Source: Aliiroseovarius sp. (GTDB lineage Bacteria; Pseudomonadota; Alphaproteobacteria; Rhodobacterales; Rhodobacteraceae). Taken from it: a stretch of 64,000 bases of DNA. Shown here piece after piece: positions 17,206 through 26,040 of the stretch. The stretch lies in contig NZ_JASBTN010000038.1 of assembly GCF_030148435.1 (NCBI RefSeq), positions 1 to 64,000 on the forward strand, in the 5' to 3' direction. The translations under genes and the position numbers were made by a program. The notes beneath the pieces are model-generated. The model saw nothing but the letters and a program-made list of their open reading frames with translations, was not told the origin of the DNA and did not search any database. Each line of letters starts with the position of its first letter. Position 1 is the stretch's first letter.

Positions 17206-17802
17206 TCACGGGCGAAGCCTGTTCAGGTCTTCGGCGGTGTCCACATCCTCCAGCGTGTCGATGAATGCGTGGTTGAGGCCCGGAATGCCGGCGATCGTAT
17301 CGGCCAGTGCATGTTCGCTGGACCAGCGCACGTTGTCGAACAGGGACTTGGGTACGGCGTGGGTGCGTTTCAAGCCGATCAGCCAATATCCTCCGTCCGG
17401 GGCCGGGCCGAACACCGCGTCATGGTCGCCGAGCGCGTTGAACGCCCGCGCAACATGGGCCCGGGTCACGCCCGGGATATCCGCACCGATGATGACGACC
17501 GGTCCCGGCGGCAGAGTGCGAAACAGCCGCCCCATCCGGTCTCCCAGGTCCCCCGGCCCCTGCGCCGCGCGGGGCAGGTCTTCGGGCCAGACGCGTGAGG
17601 CCAGACCCTCGTGATCCGGCGCGACCGCCAGCACAACGTCCCAGCGCGGATCACGGATGCGGCGCAGCAGGGCGCGGGTCTGGTGGCGAAACCACCATGC
17701 CGCGCGCACAATGCCGATCCCCCCAGAGCTTTCCCGGCCCAGCCGCGACTTGACACGGCCCGGGCGGGGCTCTTTCACCATGACGACAAGCTGTTTACGC
17801 AA
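17206..17802 (-). CDS. TIGR04282/DUF2064 family glycosyltransferase-like protein
   Basis: This 198-residue protein belongs to the family sometimes annotated as arsenosugar biosynthesis glycosyltransferase. Signatures are [16 protein letters not shown] at the N-terminus, [16 protein letters not shown] with the metal-binding Asp region, and [14 protein letters not shown]. The open frame runs further upstream but overlaps dapE heavily. A TTG at 17802, eight bases inside the dapE end, gives the family's usual N-terminus; the first ATG (17781) would remove part of the first strand. The TTG start is therefore inferred. The true substrate is not known for most members. Confidence 0.78.
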   Translation of the reverse strand: MRKQLVVMVKEPRPGRVKSRLGRESSGGIGIVRAAWWFRHQTRALLRRIRDPRWDVVLAVAPDHEGLASRVWPEDLPRAAQGPGDLGDRMGRLFRTLPPGPVVIIGADIPGVTRAHVARAFNALGDHDAVFGPAPDGGYWLIGLKRTHAVPKSLFDNVRWSSEHALADTIAGIPGLNHAFIDTLEDVDTAEDLNRLRP

Positions 17803-18934
17803 AGAAGTCTCGCATGATCCGGGTATAGATCGCCTTGAGCTGCGGGATCTGTGCGACCTCCACCCTTTCGTCCACCGAATGCATCGTCTTGCCGACCAGG
17901 CCAAACTCGACCACCGGGCAGTGGTGCTTCACGAACCGCGCATCCGAGGTGCCGCCGGTGGTGGAGAGCTCGGGGCTGACACCGGTTTCGGCCTCGACGG
18001 ATTTTGCAACCAGTGCCGAAAGCTCCCCCGGGGGGGTGATGAAGCTTTCGCCCGAGACCTTGACCGTCATCTCGAACTTGATCCCCGTATCCGCTTGCAC
18101 CCGGGCCATCTCGGCCTTCAGCCAGTTGGTCAGACCCGCCGAATCATGCGCATCGTTGAAGCGGATGTTCACCGTGGCGCGGCAGTCTGCGGGGATCACA
18201 TTGGTCGCCGCGTTGCCGGTGTCGATCGTGGTGACGGCCAGGGTGGAGGCATCGAAATGCTCCGTGCCTTCGTCAAGCACATGGGCGTCCAGATCGGCCA
18301 TGAGCCGCGCCAGGGCGGGCACCGGGTTTCTGGCGCGGTGCGGATAGGCGGAATGCCCCTGCACGCCGCGCGCGGTAATGAAGGCGGTCATCGAGCCGCG
18401 CCGGCCGATCTTCATCATCTCGCCCATGGTGTCGGGACAGGTTGGCTCGCCGACCACGCAGGCGGTCATCGCCTCGCCGTTCCCGGCCATCCAGTCGAGG
18501 ATCGCCGTGGTCCCGTCCACCGCATCGCCTTCCTCGTCCCCGGTAATGGTAATGACCAGCGAGGCGTCCTCGGGCGCATCCTGCACGAAATCCACCGCTG
18601 CTGCGACCCAGGCGGCGACACCGGATTTCATGTCGGTCGCACCGCGTCCATACATGAACCCGTCCTTCACCTCGGCGCCGAAGGGCGGCATGGTCCAGGC
18701 GGCCTCGTCGCCCAGGGGCACCACATCCGTATGGCCGTTGAAGCCCAGCGTTCGCGCGTTCTTCGATCCCCAGCGGGCAAAGAGGTTCGACACTTCGCCC
18801 CGGTCCACGCGGGTGCAGACAAAACCGGCCCCGGTCAGGATTTCCTCCAGCAGCTCCAGTGCGCCACCCTCGGCGGGCGTGACAGAGGGGCACTGGATCA
18901 GGCGGCGGGTCAGATCGACGGGATCGGTGGTCAT
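17795..18934 (-). CDS. dapE: Succinyl-diaminopimelate desuccinylase
   Basis: DapE hydrolyses N-succinyl-LL-2,6-diaminopimelate to LL-diaminopimelate in lysine and peptidoglycan precursor synthesis. The 379-residue M20 metallopeptidase has the first zinc histidine in [12 protein letters not shown], the catalytic glutamate pair in ITGDEEGDA, and the DapE-typical EPT (GEPTCPD), GRRGS and [10 protein letters not shown] near the C-terminus. It heads a minus-strand run with the glycosyltransferase-like gene, rnr and the transglycosylase. dapD and dapB are elsewhere in this window. Confidence 0.96.
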   Translation of the reverse strand: MTTDPVDLTRRLIQCPSVTPAEGGALELLEEILTGAGFVCTRVDRGEVSNLFARWGSKNARTLGFNGHTDVVPLGDEAAWTMPPFGAEVKDGFMYGRGATDMKSGVAAWVAAAVDFVQDAPEDASLVITITGDEEGDAVDGTTAILDWMAGNGEAMTACVVGEPTCPDTMGEMMKIGRRGSMTAFITARGVQGHSAYPHRARNPVPALARLMADLDAHVLDEGTEHFDASTLAVTTIDTGNAATNVIPADCRATVNIRFNDAHDSAGLTNWLKAEMARVQADTGIKFEMTVKVSGESFITPPGELSALVAKSVEAETGVSPELSTTGGTSDARFVKHHCPVVEFGLVGKTMHSVDERVEVAQIPQLKAIYTRIMRDFFA

Positions 18935-19025
18935 GAGGCTCTCCTTTCGCCCCTGTTAGCGCAGAGCGCGCGGGCCCGCAAATGTGTCGCCCATGGCACA
19001 GACGAGGGCCGCCCCGGCAAATGCG

Positions 19026-19041
19026 TTATCAACGGGTTAAC
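19026..19041 (+). promoter_or_regulatory. CtrA-like site upstream of the first Hint gene
   Basis: TTAT-N7-TTAAC differs at one base from the CtrA consensus TTAA-N7-TTAAC. It is about 180 bp before the Hint gene in a 284-bp interval in which I see no gene. CtrA controls surface, motility and transfer functions in Rhodobacteraceae, so the site is plausible but unproven. Confidence 0.3.
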
Positions 19042-19218
19042 AATGCGGCAGTTCTACGGCATAGTCGGGCTCAATGAACGACCCGAGGCAGGGCAACGGA
19101 CCATCAAAAGGCGCAAGAAGCGCAGGTCCGACGAGCAGTTGACCATGAACAGGCGGCCACCGGCCGTCGCGTATGTCGCTGTGTTCTGTCTCACCATGGG
19201 GCAGGAGGCAGGCAAAAC

Positions 19219-20802
19219 ATGGTTCAGGCAAGCGAGCTGAACATCGATACCGGTGCGTCCGCCACGGAAATGGCGGAAGAGATCTTTGGTGAAGGCGTGC
19301 AGGTCGTGGGTGCGACCTACACGGGCGACAACAGAAGCTCCGGCATCTACACTGGCGGCGAGACGACCTCTCCGGGGGTCACGCCGTCCGATACCGGGGT
19401 GATGTTTTCGACCGGGCGGCTGAGCGGGTTTACCAACAGCTCGGGCAACGCAAACCAGGACAACAACCAGACCACCAGTTCCCGCGGCGAGAACGGCAAC
19501 GACTGGTTCGACGATCTGGCCGGAATACGCACCTATGACGCATCCTACCTGGATGTGGACATCATTCCCGATGGCGACGTCCTAACACTGCAATTCACCT
19601 TCGCGTCCGAAGAATACCCGGAATATGCCGGCTCGATCTACAACGACATTGTCGGCATCTGGGTAGACGGCGAATATGTCGAACTGTCCATCGGCGGCGA
19701 TACGTCGGTCGGCAATGTGAGCGATGCGTCGAACGAAAACCTCTACGTGTCCAATACCGGGTCGGAGTACAACACCGAAATGGATGGCTTTACCGCGACC
19801 ATGACGGTGAACATCCCGGTGACGTCGGGCGAGGTGAACTCGATCCGGATCGGCATCGCCGACGTGGCGGATTCGCAGTACGATTCCACCCTGATCATCG
19901 CGGGCGATTCCGGGCAGACCGCTCTGATTGCGGGCAATGACGTTGTCAACGTCCACCCGGACCAGAGCGCAACCCTTGATGTGACAGCCAATGATATCGG
20001 GCCGATCGGCGGCACGGTCGTCGTGACCCACATCAACGGTATAGCAGTCAGTTCCGGCGACAGCGTGACCCTGACCACCGGGCAGGTGATCACGTTGAAT
20101 GCGGATGGCACGCTGACCGTGACCGGGGACGGGGACGAGGAAACCGTCAACTTCAGCTACACGGTCGAAACCTCAGGCAGCACCGGTCCGATCACCGACA
20201 CCGCCTTTGTCACGATCAACTCGATCCCCTGTTTTGTCGCGGGCACCCTGATTGCCACGCCGCACGGCGACAAGCGGGTCGAAACCCTCTCGCCCGGGGA
20301 CATGGTGCTGACCCATGACAATGGCCCGCAACCCCTGCGCTGGATCGGGCGGCGGGTGGTGCCCGCCCTGGAAAGCTTCGCCCCGATCCGCATTGTGGCG
20401 GACACTTTCGGGCAGCACGGCGAGCTGCTTCTGTCCCCGCAACATCGCGTTCTGATCCGCGACGCGCTGGCCGAGCTGCTGTTCGGCGAAACCGAAGTTC
20501 TGGTCGCCGCCAAGGATCTGGTGAACGACCGCTCGGTGCGGCGCAACGAAGGGGGCGAGGTGGAATATGTGCACCTGCTGTTCGACCGGCACGAGGTGAT
20601 CTATTCCGAAGGGCTGGCGACCGAAAGCTACCTGCCTGGCCCGCAGACCACGCGCAGTTTCGAAGCGGATCTGGTGCGCGAGATCTGCACTCTGTTCCCG
20701 GAAATCGATCCCGACACGGGCCTGGGATATTCATCTGCCGCACGCCGGACGCTACGGACCCACGAGGCCCGGGTGCTTATGGCGTCGGGGCAGGCGGCCT
20801 GA
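19219..20802 (+). CDS. Choice-of-anchor L / Hint domain surface protein
   Basis: The 527-residue protein has three parts. Residues 10-230 match the choice-of-anchor L domain (GVMFSTGRLSGFTN, FTFASEEYPEYAGSIYND). Residues 240-335 form a VCBS/cadherin-like beta domain (NDVVNVHPDQSATLDVTAND). From C338 a Hint domain begins (PCFVAGTLIATPHGDKRVE, LSPGDMVLTHDNG, LLLSPQHRVLI), with C338 in place as the autoprocessing nucleophile. There is no Sec signal peptide, as is common for type I-secreted roseobacter proteins. The C-terminus ends HEARVLMASG, echoed in the next gene. It is acidic and Asn/Gly/Thr-rich. Export route and processing are inference. Confidence 0.85.
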   Translation: MVQASELNIDTGASATEMAEEIFGEGVQVVGATYTGDNRSSGIYTGGETTSPGVTPSDTGVMFSTGRLSGFTNSSGNANQDNNQTTSSRGENGNDWFDDLAGIRTYDASYLDVDIIPDGDVLTLQFTFASEEYPEYAGSIYNDIVGIWVDGEYVELSIGGDTSVGNVSDASNENLYVSNTGSEYNTEMDGFTATMTVNIPVTSGEVNSIRIGIADVADSQYDSTLIIAGDSGQTALIAGNDVVNVHPDQSATLDVTANDIGPIGGTVVVTHINGIAVSSGDSVTLTTGQVITLNADGTLTVTGDGDEETVNFSYTVETSGSTGPITDTAFVTINSIPCFVAGTLIATPHGDKRVETLSPGDMVLTHDNGPQPLRWIGRRVVPALESFAPIRIVADTFGQHGELLLSPQHRVLIRDALAELLFGETEVLVAAKDLVNDRSVRRNEGGEVEYVHLLFDRHEVIYSEGLATESYLPGPQTTRSFEADLVREICTLFPEIDPDTGLGYSSAARRTLRTHEARVLMASGQAA

Positions 20803-20826
20803 CGCCGGGCGAAGAAGGAGGCACGC

Positions 20827-21924
20827 ATGGCTTGGATCGGCATGGGCACGCTGGACCGCGCAGAGTTCGACCTGCGCGGGTTGAGCACGCAGGGTTTCCC
20901 GCCCGGGCCGCCGCCGGCGCTTTGCCCCGATGCGATCCTGCCGGTGGGCAGCCTTGTCTTCGAGGCACAGGTCGCGGCCCGGTCGGGCGGGGTCCAGCGC
21001 CTGATCCGTCTGCATCGGGACCGGGGCTGGACGCGCCAGTTTCTGGTCACTCTCGGGGATGACGGTCGGGTGTGCGTGAGCCTGCGTCAGGGAAACTCGC
21101 GCCGCGAAGCCAGCCTGACCCTCCCCGTGCCGGCCCGCGAAGCGCGTCTGCGTGTGACCTATGCCTGGAATGGTCCGGAACGCCATGCCGTGGTTTCGGT
21201 CGAGAATCTGGACCAGGAAACCCTGCATCAGGTCGAGATGCATGCACCGTTCCCGCTGCTGATGGACGATCTGGCACAGCTCATCCGGGGCGGACGTGGG
21301 GTGCAGCTGGATACCGGGGTGCGCTGGATCGCACTGTCTGACCGGGTCGAGCCGGTCGGGCTTCCGCTTGGTGTGGCCGAGGGCACACCGATCGATACGC
21401 CTGAGGGGCCGTGCCCGATCGACCAATTGCGACCAGGCGACCTGGTGACAACGCCGGAAGGGCCGCGTGCAATCCGTTGGATCACCCGCCGTGAGGTTCC
21501 GGCGCTGGGCGCCTACCGTCCGATCCAGCTGCGCGCGCCCTATCACGGGCTGACGAGCGACATCCTTGTGGCGCCGGATCACCGGTTGCTCGTCTCCGGG
21601 GGGGAAACCGAATACCTGTTTGCCGAGGATGCCGTTTTGGTCGAGGCCTGTCATCTCGTGGACGGACGCACCACCCACCGGGCCTTTGGCGGGGGGCTGA
21701 TGCGCTACCATCACATCCTTCTGGACGAACACGCCTGCCTGTCCTTCGCCGGGCTGCAGGGGGAAAGCCTGTTTGTCGGGGCCATGGGGCGTGACGAGGC
21801 CTTGATTGCAACGACCGCGCTGGCGGCCATGCCGGCGCGGGCGATCCCGCGTCATCGCGCCTTTGCCCGCCTGCCCCTGTCCAGCTACGAAGCGCGCATC
21901 CTGGCGGCCTCGCTCGTGGCCTGA
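20827..21924 (+). CDS. Hint domain protein without the nucleophilic cysteine
   Basis: A 365-residue protein 24 bases downstream of the first Hint gene, with a strong GAAGGAGG site. The first 175 residues are a beta-rich region I cannot assign. The Hint domain begins at VAEGTPIDTPEG, with QLRPGDLVTTPEGPRAIRWI and LVAPDHRLLVSG. Aligned to the upstream protein, the catalytic cysteine corresponds to G182, so autocatalytic cleavage is not expected. The tail SSYEARILAASLVA resembles the tail of the upstream protein (HEARVLMASGQAA). The pair probably arose by sharing a Hint-plus-tail module and is likely co-transcribed. Confidence 0.82.
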   Translation: MAWIGMGTLDRAEFDLRGLSTQGFPPGPPPALCPDAILPVGSLVFEAQVAARSGGVQRLIRLHRDRGWTRQFLVTLGDDGRVCVSLRQGNSRREASLTLPVPAREARLRVTYAWNGPERHAVVSVENLDQETLHQVEMHAPFPLLMDDLAQLIRGGRGVQLDTGVRWIALSDRVEPVGLPLGVAEGTPIDTPEGPCPIDQLRPGDLVTTPEGPRAIRWITRREVPALGAYRPIQLRAPYHGLTSDILVAPDHRLLVSGGETEYLFAEDAVLVEACHLVDGRTTHRAFGGGLMRYHHILLDEHACLSFAGLQGESLFVGAMGRDEALIATTALAAMPARAIPRHRAFARLPLSSYEARILAASLVA

Positions 21925-22113
21925 AGGCACCGGTTGCCCCCTGGATGGGCACTCCCCCGACCCTGCGGGACGGGGCAGGACAGATCCCCTGTACAAGCGC
22001 CAGCTTGGTGCTGTCCCTTGCCGGGTTTCGGTCGGGCAGGTCAGGTTTGCCGGGCTGGACGCGCATTGCTGGCGGGCGTACCCTCCCGCGAGAGCAACTC
22101 CGAGGACATGCCT

Positions 22114-22716
22114 ATGCGCAAAATTCTAGCCACCCTTTTCCTGCTGCCCCTTGCGGCCTGTTTCGATGCCGACATTTCCATCAGTTTCCTGGACAATGAA
22201 AACGCCGAGATGAACGCGGTCATGACCATGGGGCCCGAGTTTTACGCCATGATGGCCCAGTCCGGCGAAGACCCCTGCGAGGAAGGCGTGGGCGAAGCGC
22301 AGGCCGATGGATCCTTCGTCTGCACGATTTCCGAACAGGACACGATCGACAACCTGATTGCCCAGGTGAACGCCCCCGCGGACCCCACGGATGCAGACTC
22401 GCCCACCACCGGCATGGTCCAGGGCTATGCGATCGAACGCATCGACGCCGACACCGTGCGCGTATCCTTCGACCTGTCCGAGATGTTCAGCGATACCAAG
22501 CCCGAGGAAGGCCTCGGCGAGATGGAAGAAATGCTGCGCGCCTCGTTCCAGGGGCATGCGATCACCATGAATGTCTCGGGGGCCGAAATCGTCGAGACCA
22601 ACGGCACCGTTTCCGGCGATGGCAAGACCGCCAGCTTCGTGATCCCGCTGGAGACGTTGCTGGATGACGACCCGGGCCTGCCTTCAAGCTTCGACGTCAC
22701 CGTCAATACGCAGTAG
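22114..22716 (+). CDS. Lipoprotein of unknown function
   Basis: The 200-residue product begins RKILATLFLLPLAACFDADI, a signal peptide with lipobox LAAC, so it should be a membrane-anchored lipoprotein facing the periplasm. The remainder is acidic, with many Asp, Glu and Met, and alternating beta-like stretches; I recognise no domain. An ATG two codons earlier exists, but GAGGA is correctly spaced only for 22114. It is convergent with the HAD gene, four bases away. The preceding interval (21925-22113) holds no recognisable gene. Confidence 0.75.
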   Translation: MRKILATLFLLPLAACFDADISISFLDNENAEMNAVMTMGPEFYAMMAQSGEDPCEEGVGEAQADGSFVCTISEQDTIDNLIAQVNAPADPTDADSPTTGMVQGYAIERIDADTVRVSFDLSEMFSDTKPEEGLGEMEEMLRASFQGHAITMNVSGAEIVETNGTVSGDGKTASFVIPLETLLDDDPGLPSSFDVTVNTQ

Positions 22717-22719
22717 GCC

Positions 22720-23352
22720 TTACCCGAGAAGATCCCGCACGACGCCCGGCAGTTCGCCGGGCGTTTCGCATGTCACGGTGGCGCGGGCATGTTCTCCGGG
22801 CGTGCCATACCCCCAGGTCACGGCGATCGACCGCATGCCGACCCTGGCGGCGGCCGTGAAGTCATGGTGCCGGTCGCCGACCATGACGCAAGCCGCCGGG
22901 TCGTCGCCGGTCTGCTCCAATGCAAAGGCCAGCAGGTCGCCCTTGTCATTGCGCGTGCCGTCCATTTCCGGTCCGAACTCATGCGTCAGAAAGCACGCCA
23001 GGTTGAAATGCCGGGTGATGCGGCGGGCGTAGACATGGGGCTTGGCGGTGGCCAGGTGCAGGGCATGGCCCGCGTCGCGCAGCCCTGTCAGTGCCTCGGG
23101 AATGCCGTCATAGACCCTGTTGTCGAACAGCCCTCCGGTGGAATAGACCGCGCGATAGGCGTCCAGTGCGGCCTTGGGATCAGGGGCGCCGAGCTTGGCA
23201 AACGTGTCGATCAGCGCCGGGCCGATTGCCCATGTCAGGTCGTCTGCCGGCGGGCAATCGAGCCCCAGCGAGGTCATCGCGTGCACGATCGAACCGGTGA
23301 TCCCCGGCGCGGGATCGGTGAGGGTTCCGTCGAGGTCCAGAAAGACCGTCAC
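22720..23352 (-). CDS. HAD-family hydrolase (Gph/PpaX-like)
   Basis: A 210-residue HAD phosphatase: motif I FLDLDGTLTDP, motif II LATAKPHV, motif IV VMVGDRHHDFTAA, with a helical cap between residues 15 and 80. The RHHDF form of motif IV is common in phosphoglycolate-phosphatase-like proteins that act on other small phosphates. The start is a GTG that overlaps the stop of the upstream gene (GTGA), pointing to translational coupling. The substrate is unknown. Its last coding bases contain a 9-bp hairpin. Confidence 0.82.
   Translation of the reverse strand: MTVFLDLDGTLTDPAPGITGSIVHAMTSLGLDCPPADDLTWAIGPALIDTFAKLGAPDPKAALDAYRAVYSTGGLFDNRVYDGIPEALTGLRDAGHALHLATAKPHVYARRITRHFNLACFLTHEFGPEMDGTRNDKGDLLAFALEQTGDDPAACVMVGDRHHDFTAAARVGMRSIAVTWGYGTPGEHARATVTCETPGELPGVVRDLLG
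22742..22766 (+). terminator. Hairpin in the HAD 3' coding end, possible terminator of the lipoprotein gene
   Basis: ACGCCCGGC (22742-22750) and GCCGGGCGT (22756-22764) form a perfect 9-bp stem with a 5-nt loop, 25 bp past the lipoprotein stop. The T-tract is short, so termination would be weak. Two convergent genes would share this region. Confidence 0.35.
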
Positions 23353-23693
23353 GCATCCTCGCCGTCATAGAGCGGGTCCATCTGCGCCACCACGACCGAA
23401 TTCTCGATCAGCGCGCGGGTCATCAGCTCGCGTTCGTCCTGGCCGATTTCGTGGCCCATTTCCTCGCGTTCCGGCAGGGTGCCATAGCCGGTCACGTCCA
23501 GTGGCGCCAGGTCCGCCTGTTTCAGGATCGCCACGGTCTCGCGCACCGCTTCGGCTTCGTCCACGCCGCTGGCATAGCACAGCATTGCCGCGCCGGTGGC
23601 GTCCGGCGGTAGCCCGTCGCCATCCTTGCGGCCCACCTGAACCAGCAGCGTATAGACCTGCTGTTCGCGTTTCTTCTTGGTTTTCTCGCTCAT
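23349..23693 (-). CDS. Conserved small protein of unknown function
   Basis: The 114-residue protein starts with a Lys-rich stretch (SEKTKKKREQQVYTLLVQVG) and continues with a compact alpha/beta sequence (GAAMLCYASGVDEAEAVRETVAILKQADLAPLDVTGYGT) and an acidic end. The pattern of a regular beta-alpha-beta plus charged ends suggests a small cytoplasmic domain. I do not recognise the family. Overlap with the HAD gene (GTGA) makes it the first gene of a two-gene unit. Confidence 0.72.
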   Translation of the reverse strand: MSEKTKKKREQQVYTLLVQVGRKDGDGLPPDATGAAMLCYASGVDEAEAVRETVAILKQADLAPLDVTGYGTLPEREEMGHEIGQDERELMTRALIENSVVVAQMDPLYDGEDA

Positions 23694-23724
23694 GCCCCGC
23701 CCATACGCGGGCGCGGCGCAGGGA

Positions 23725-23865
23725 TCAAGGGGGGCGGTGCCCCAGTGACCCGATCGCCTGGCCGCAGGGGTGGTCGCCCGGCACGGTCATGCCGCTTTGG
23801 TCGTGGGCCGCCCGGGCGGCGAAACCTGCCAGGATCAGCGCGCTCAGGATGACGATACGCACCAT
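23725..23865 (-). CDS. Very small predicted secreted protein (46 residues)
   Basis: An ATG at 23865 preceded by a perfect AGGAGG site opens a 46-codon frame. The first 20 residues (VRIVILSALILAGFAARAA) form a signal peptide; the mature part would be about 26 residues with one cysteine (HDQSGMTVPGDHPCGQ). It lies alone between dapB and the 114-residue gene. The strong ribosome site and signal sequence argue for a real gene; family and function are unknown. Confidence 0.55.
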   Translation of the reverse strand: MVRIVILSALILAGFAARAAHDQSGMTVPGDHPCGQAIGSLGHRPP

Positions 23866-23932
23866 GGAAACCTCCTCGTGTCGTGAGGGGTTTTACGCAG
23901 GTGTTGCGAACTTCCGCCGCGGCAAGCCGGTC

Positions 23933-24742
23933 TCAGAGCCCCAGAACGTCCAGCATGTCATATTCCCCCGGCTTTCTTCCCTGACCCCAGAGCGCCGCCT
24001 TCAGCGCGCCACGGGCAAAGATCGACCGGTCCGTGGCCAGGTGGCGCAGCACGATGCGTTCGCCATCGGCGGCAAACAGCACGTCATGTTCGCCGACGAT
24101 GTCGCCCCCGCGCACGGCGGTAAAGCCGATGTCGCCCCGCTTGCGCGCGCCGGTGATACCATCGCGGCCCCGGTCGGCCACGCGATCGAGCTTTACCCCG
24201 CGCCCCTCGGCAGCCGCCTCGCCCAGCATCAGCGCCGTGCCCGACGGCGCGTCGACCTTGTGGCGGTGATGCGCTTCGATCACTTCGATATCGAAATCCT
24301 CGTCCAGCGCGGCGGCGACCTTCCTGGTCAGCTGCACCAGCAGGTTCACCCCCAGCGACATGTTGCCCGCCCGCACAATGGTCGCATGACGCGCGGAAAT
24401 CGAAAGCTTCGCCAGATCCTCGTCGGTCATGCCGGTGGTGCCGATCACATGCACGGCGCGGGCCTGGGCGGCGATCTCGGCCATTGCCAGGGTGGCTGCC
24501 GGTGCGGTGAAGTCGATCACCGCCTGAGCCTTCGACATCACCTGCAGCGCGTCATCCGATACGACCACGCCAATCGCCTGGCCGCCCATGCATTCGCCCA
24601 CGTCGCGGCCGACCCAATCGTGGCCCGGACGTTCCAGCGCGCCCGCCAGTTTGCAGGCCGGGCTGTCCGAAACGGTCTTGATCAGCATCTGGCCCATCCG
24701 CCCCGATGCGCCCATCACCACGATGCCTGGCAGGTCACTCAT
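23933..24742 (-). CDS. dapB: 4-hydroxy-tetrahydrodipicolinate reductase
   Basis: DapB reduces hydroxy-tetrahydrodipicolinate with NAD(P)H in the diaminopimelate pathway. The Rossmann motif is [12 protein letters not shown] at the N-terminus; the substrate site is seen in [17 protein letters not shown] with the catalytic His/Lys; [10 protein letters not shown] and [10 protein letters not shown] are the other signatures. The frame extends upstream, but 24742 gives the usual length (269 residues) and has GAGAG before it. It is divergent from rbfA. Confidence 0.96.
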   Translation of the reverse strand: MSDLPGIVVMGASGRMGQMLIKTVSDSPACKLAGALERPGHDWVGRDVGECMGGQAIGVVVSDDALQVMSKAQAVIDFTAPAATLAMAEIAAQARAVHVIGTTGMTDEDLAKLSISARHATIVRAGNMSLGVNLLVQLTRKVAAALDEDFDIEVIEAHHRHKVDAPSGTALMLGEAAAEGRGVKLDRVADRGRDGITGARKRGDIGFTAVRGGDIVGEHDVLFAADGERIVLRHLATDRSIFARGALKAALWGQGRKPGEYDMLDVLGL

Positions 24743-24828
24743 GTCGCTCTCCATTCTTGCTAGGGGTTTCCTAGCCTGCCAGAGCGTCCAAGCAAACCCC
24801 TGTTGCGCGCGCGCGGATTCAGGCATAC

Positions 24829-25266
24829 ATGGCGATCATGGCCAAGAACCGTTTCACCACCGATACCGGCCCCACCCAGCGCCAGCTGCGGGTGGGGGAA
24901 CTGATCCGTCGCACGCTCTCTGACCTGCTGATGCGGGGCGAGATCCATGATGACGAGGTCAACCGGCTCAACATCACCGTGTCAGAGGCGCGCATCACCT
25001 CGGACATGCGGGTCGCCACGATCTATGTCCTGCCGCTGGGCGGCAAGGGCAAGGATCAGGCGGTCAAGGCGCTTGCCCGCAACGCGCATGAAATCCGCCG
25101 CACACTGGGCAAGGTCGCCAAGCTGAAGCACACGCCGGAGCTCAGGTTCATGGCGGACGAGACCTTCGACCGCATGGACGAGACCCGCGCTCTGCTGGAC
25201 CGCGACGAGGTCAAACGCGATCTACAGACCCCGGTCCCGGACAGTCCGGAGGAGGGCGCCGAATGA
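24829..25266 (+). CDS. rbfA: Ribosome-binding factor A
   Basis: RbfA assists late 30S maturation, binding the 16S rRNA helix 1 region, and is important in the cold. The 145-residue protein has the KH-like pattern [36 protein letters not shown] and [20 protein letters not shown] codons at 24829 and 24838 are both possible; neither has a clear ribosome site. It opens what is normally the rbfA-truB-rpsO-pnp block and overlaps the next gene by four bases (ATGA). Confidence 0.95.
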   Translation: MAIMAKNRFTTDTGPTQRQLRVGELIRRTLSDLLMRGEIHDDEVNRLNITVSEARITSDMRVATIYVLPLGGKGKDQAVKALARNAHEIRRTLGKVAKLKHTPELRFMADETFDRMDETRALLDRDEVKRDLQTPVPDSPEEGAE

Positions 25267-25976
25267 GGCTTCTCGCAGCGCTTGTCCTGACGCTCCTGAC
25301 AAGCACCCCGGCGGGGGCGGTGGCTTGCGAAGACGTCACATTCGACGGTGCCAGCTTTACCATCTGCGAGGTCGGCGCCGACGAAGATCTGCGCCTTTTC
25401 CTGAATGGCCCCGACGGGGCCCCTCTGGGCAATTTCTCCGCCGTGGCCAAACAGGTTGAGGGCAACCTGGCCTTCGCCATGAACGCCGGCATGTTCAACG
25501 ACGATAAACGGCCGGTCGGGCTTTTCATTCAGGACAACACGCAGCTGGTGGCAGCCAGTGACGGTGGCGGCTATGGCAATTTCGGCCTGCTGCCCAACGG
25601 GATTTTCTGCATCAACGACAGGCTGCGTGTCTGGGAGAGCGACGCCTATGCCGCCGCCGACCCCGCCTGCACCTATGCCACCCAATCCGGTCCCATGCTG
25701 GTGATAGACGGGGCGCTGCATCCGAAATTCCTGCCTGACAGCCGCTCGTTCAAACTGCGCAACGGGGTGGGGACAAGTGCGGATGGCAGCCGTGCGGTTT
25801 TCGCGATCTCGAACGGTTATGTCACGTTTCATCACTTCGCCCGGCTGTTCCGCGACTACCTCGGGCTGCCCAATGCGCTGTTCCTCGACGGTTCCGTGTC
25901 CCGCTTGCACGCCCCTTCCATTGGTCGCTCCGATGGCGGATTTCGGATGGGGCCCATTCTGGGTGTTGTCGACTGA
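25263..25976 (+). CDS. Secreted phosphodiester glycosidase family protein (NAGPA/DUF2233)
   Basis: The 237-residue protein has a signal peptide ([20 protein letters not shown]) followed by the NAGPA fold: FAMNAGMFNDDKRPVGLFI, GLLPNGIFC, QSGPMLVIDG and LFLDGSVSRLH, the conserved elements of phosphodiester glycosidases related to the mammalian uncovering enzyme. Bacterial members are thought to act on envelope glycans or teichoic acid-like polymers; the substrate here is unknown. It starts on the rbfA stop (ATGA) and precedes truB, an unusual place for an exported enzyme. Confidence 0.87.
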   Translation: MRLLAALVLTLLTSTPAGAVACEDVTFDGASFTICEVGADEDLRLFLNGPDGAPLGNFSAVAKQVEGNLAFAMNAGMFNDDKRPVGLFIQDNTQLVAASDGGGYGNFGLLPNGIFCINDRLRVWESDAYAAADPACTYATQSGPMLVIDGALHPKFLPDSRSFKLRNGVGTSADGSRAVFAISNGYVTFHHFARLFRDYLGLPNALFLDGSVSRLHAPSIGRSDGGFRMGPILGVVD

Positions 25977-26040
25977 GGAGGTTGACTGAACGCCCAAGCC
26001 CCGTTAGGTCCGCGCCTTCAATGTGACAACGGATTTCGAC

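Noticed and set aside
15378-17264. 628-residue plus-strand frame opposite rnr
   Set aside because: It is the shadow of rnr in a GC-rich genome; rnr has all family motifs on the other strand.
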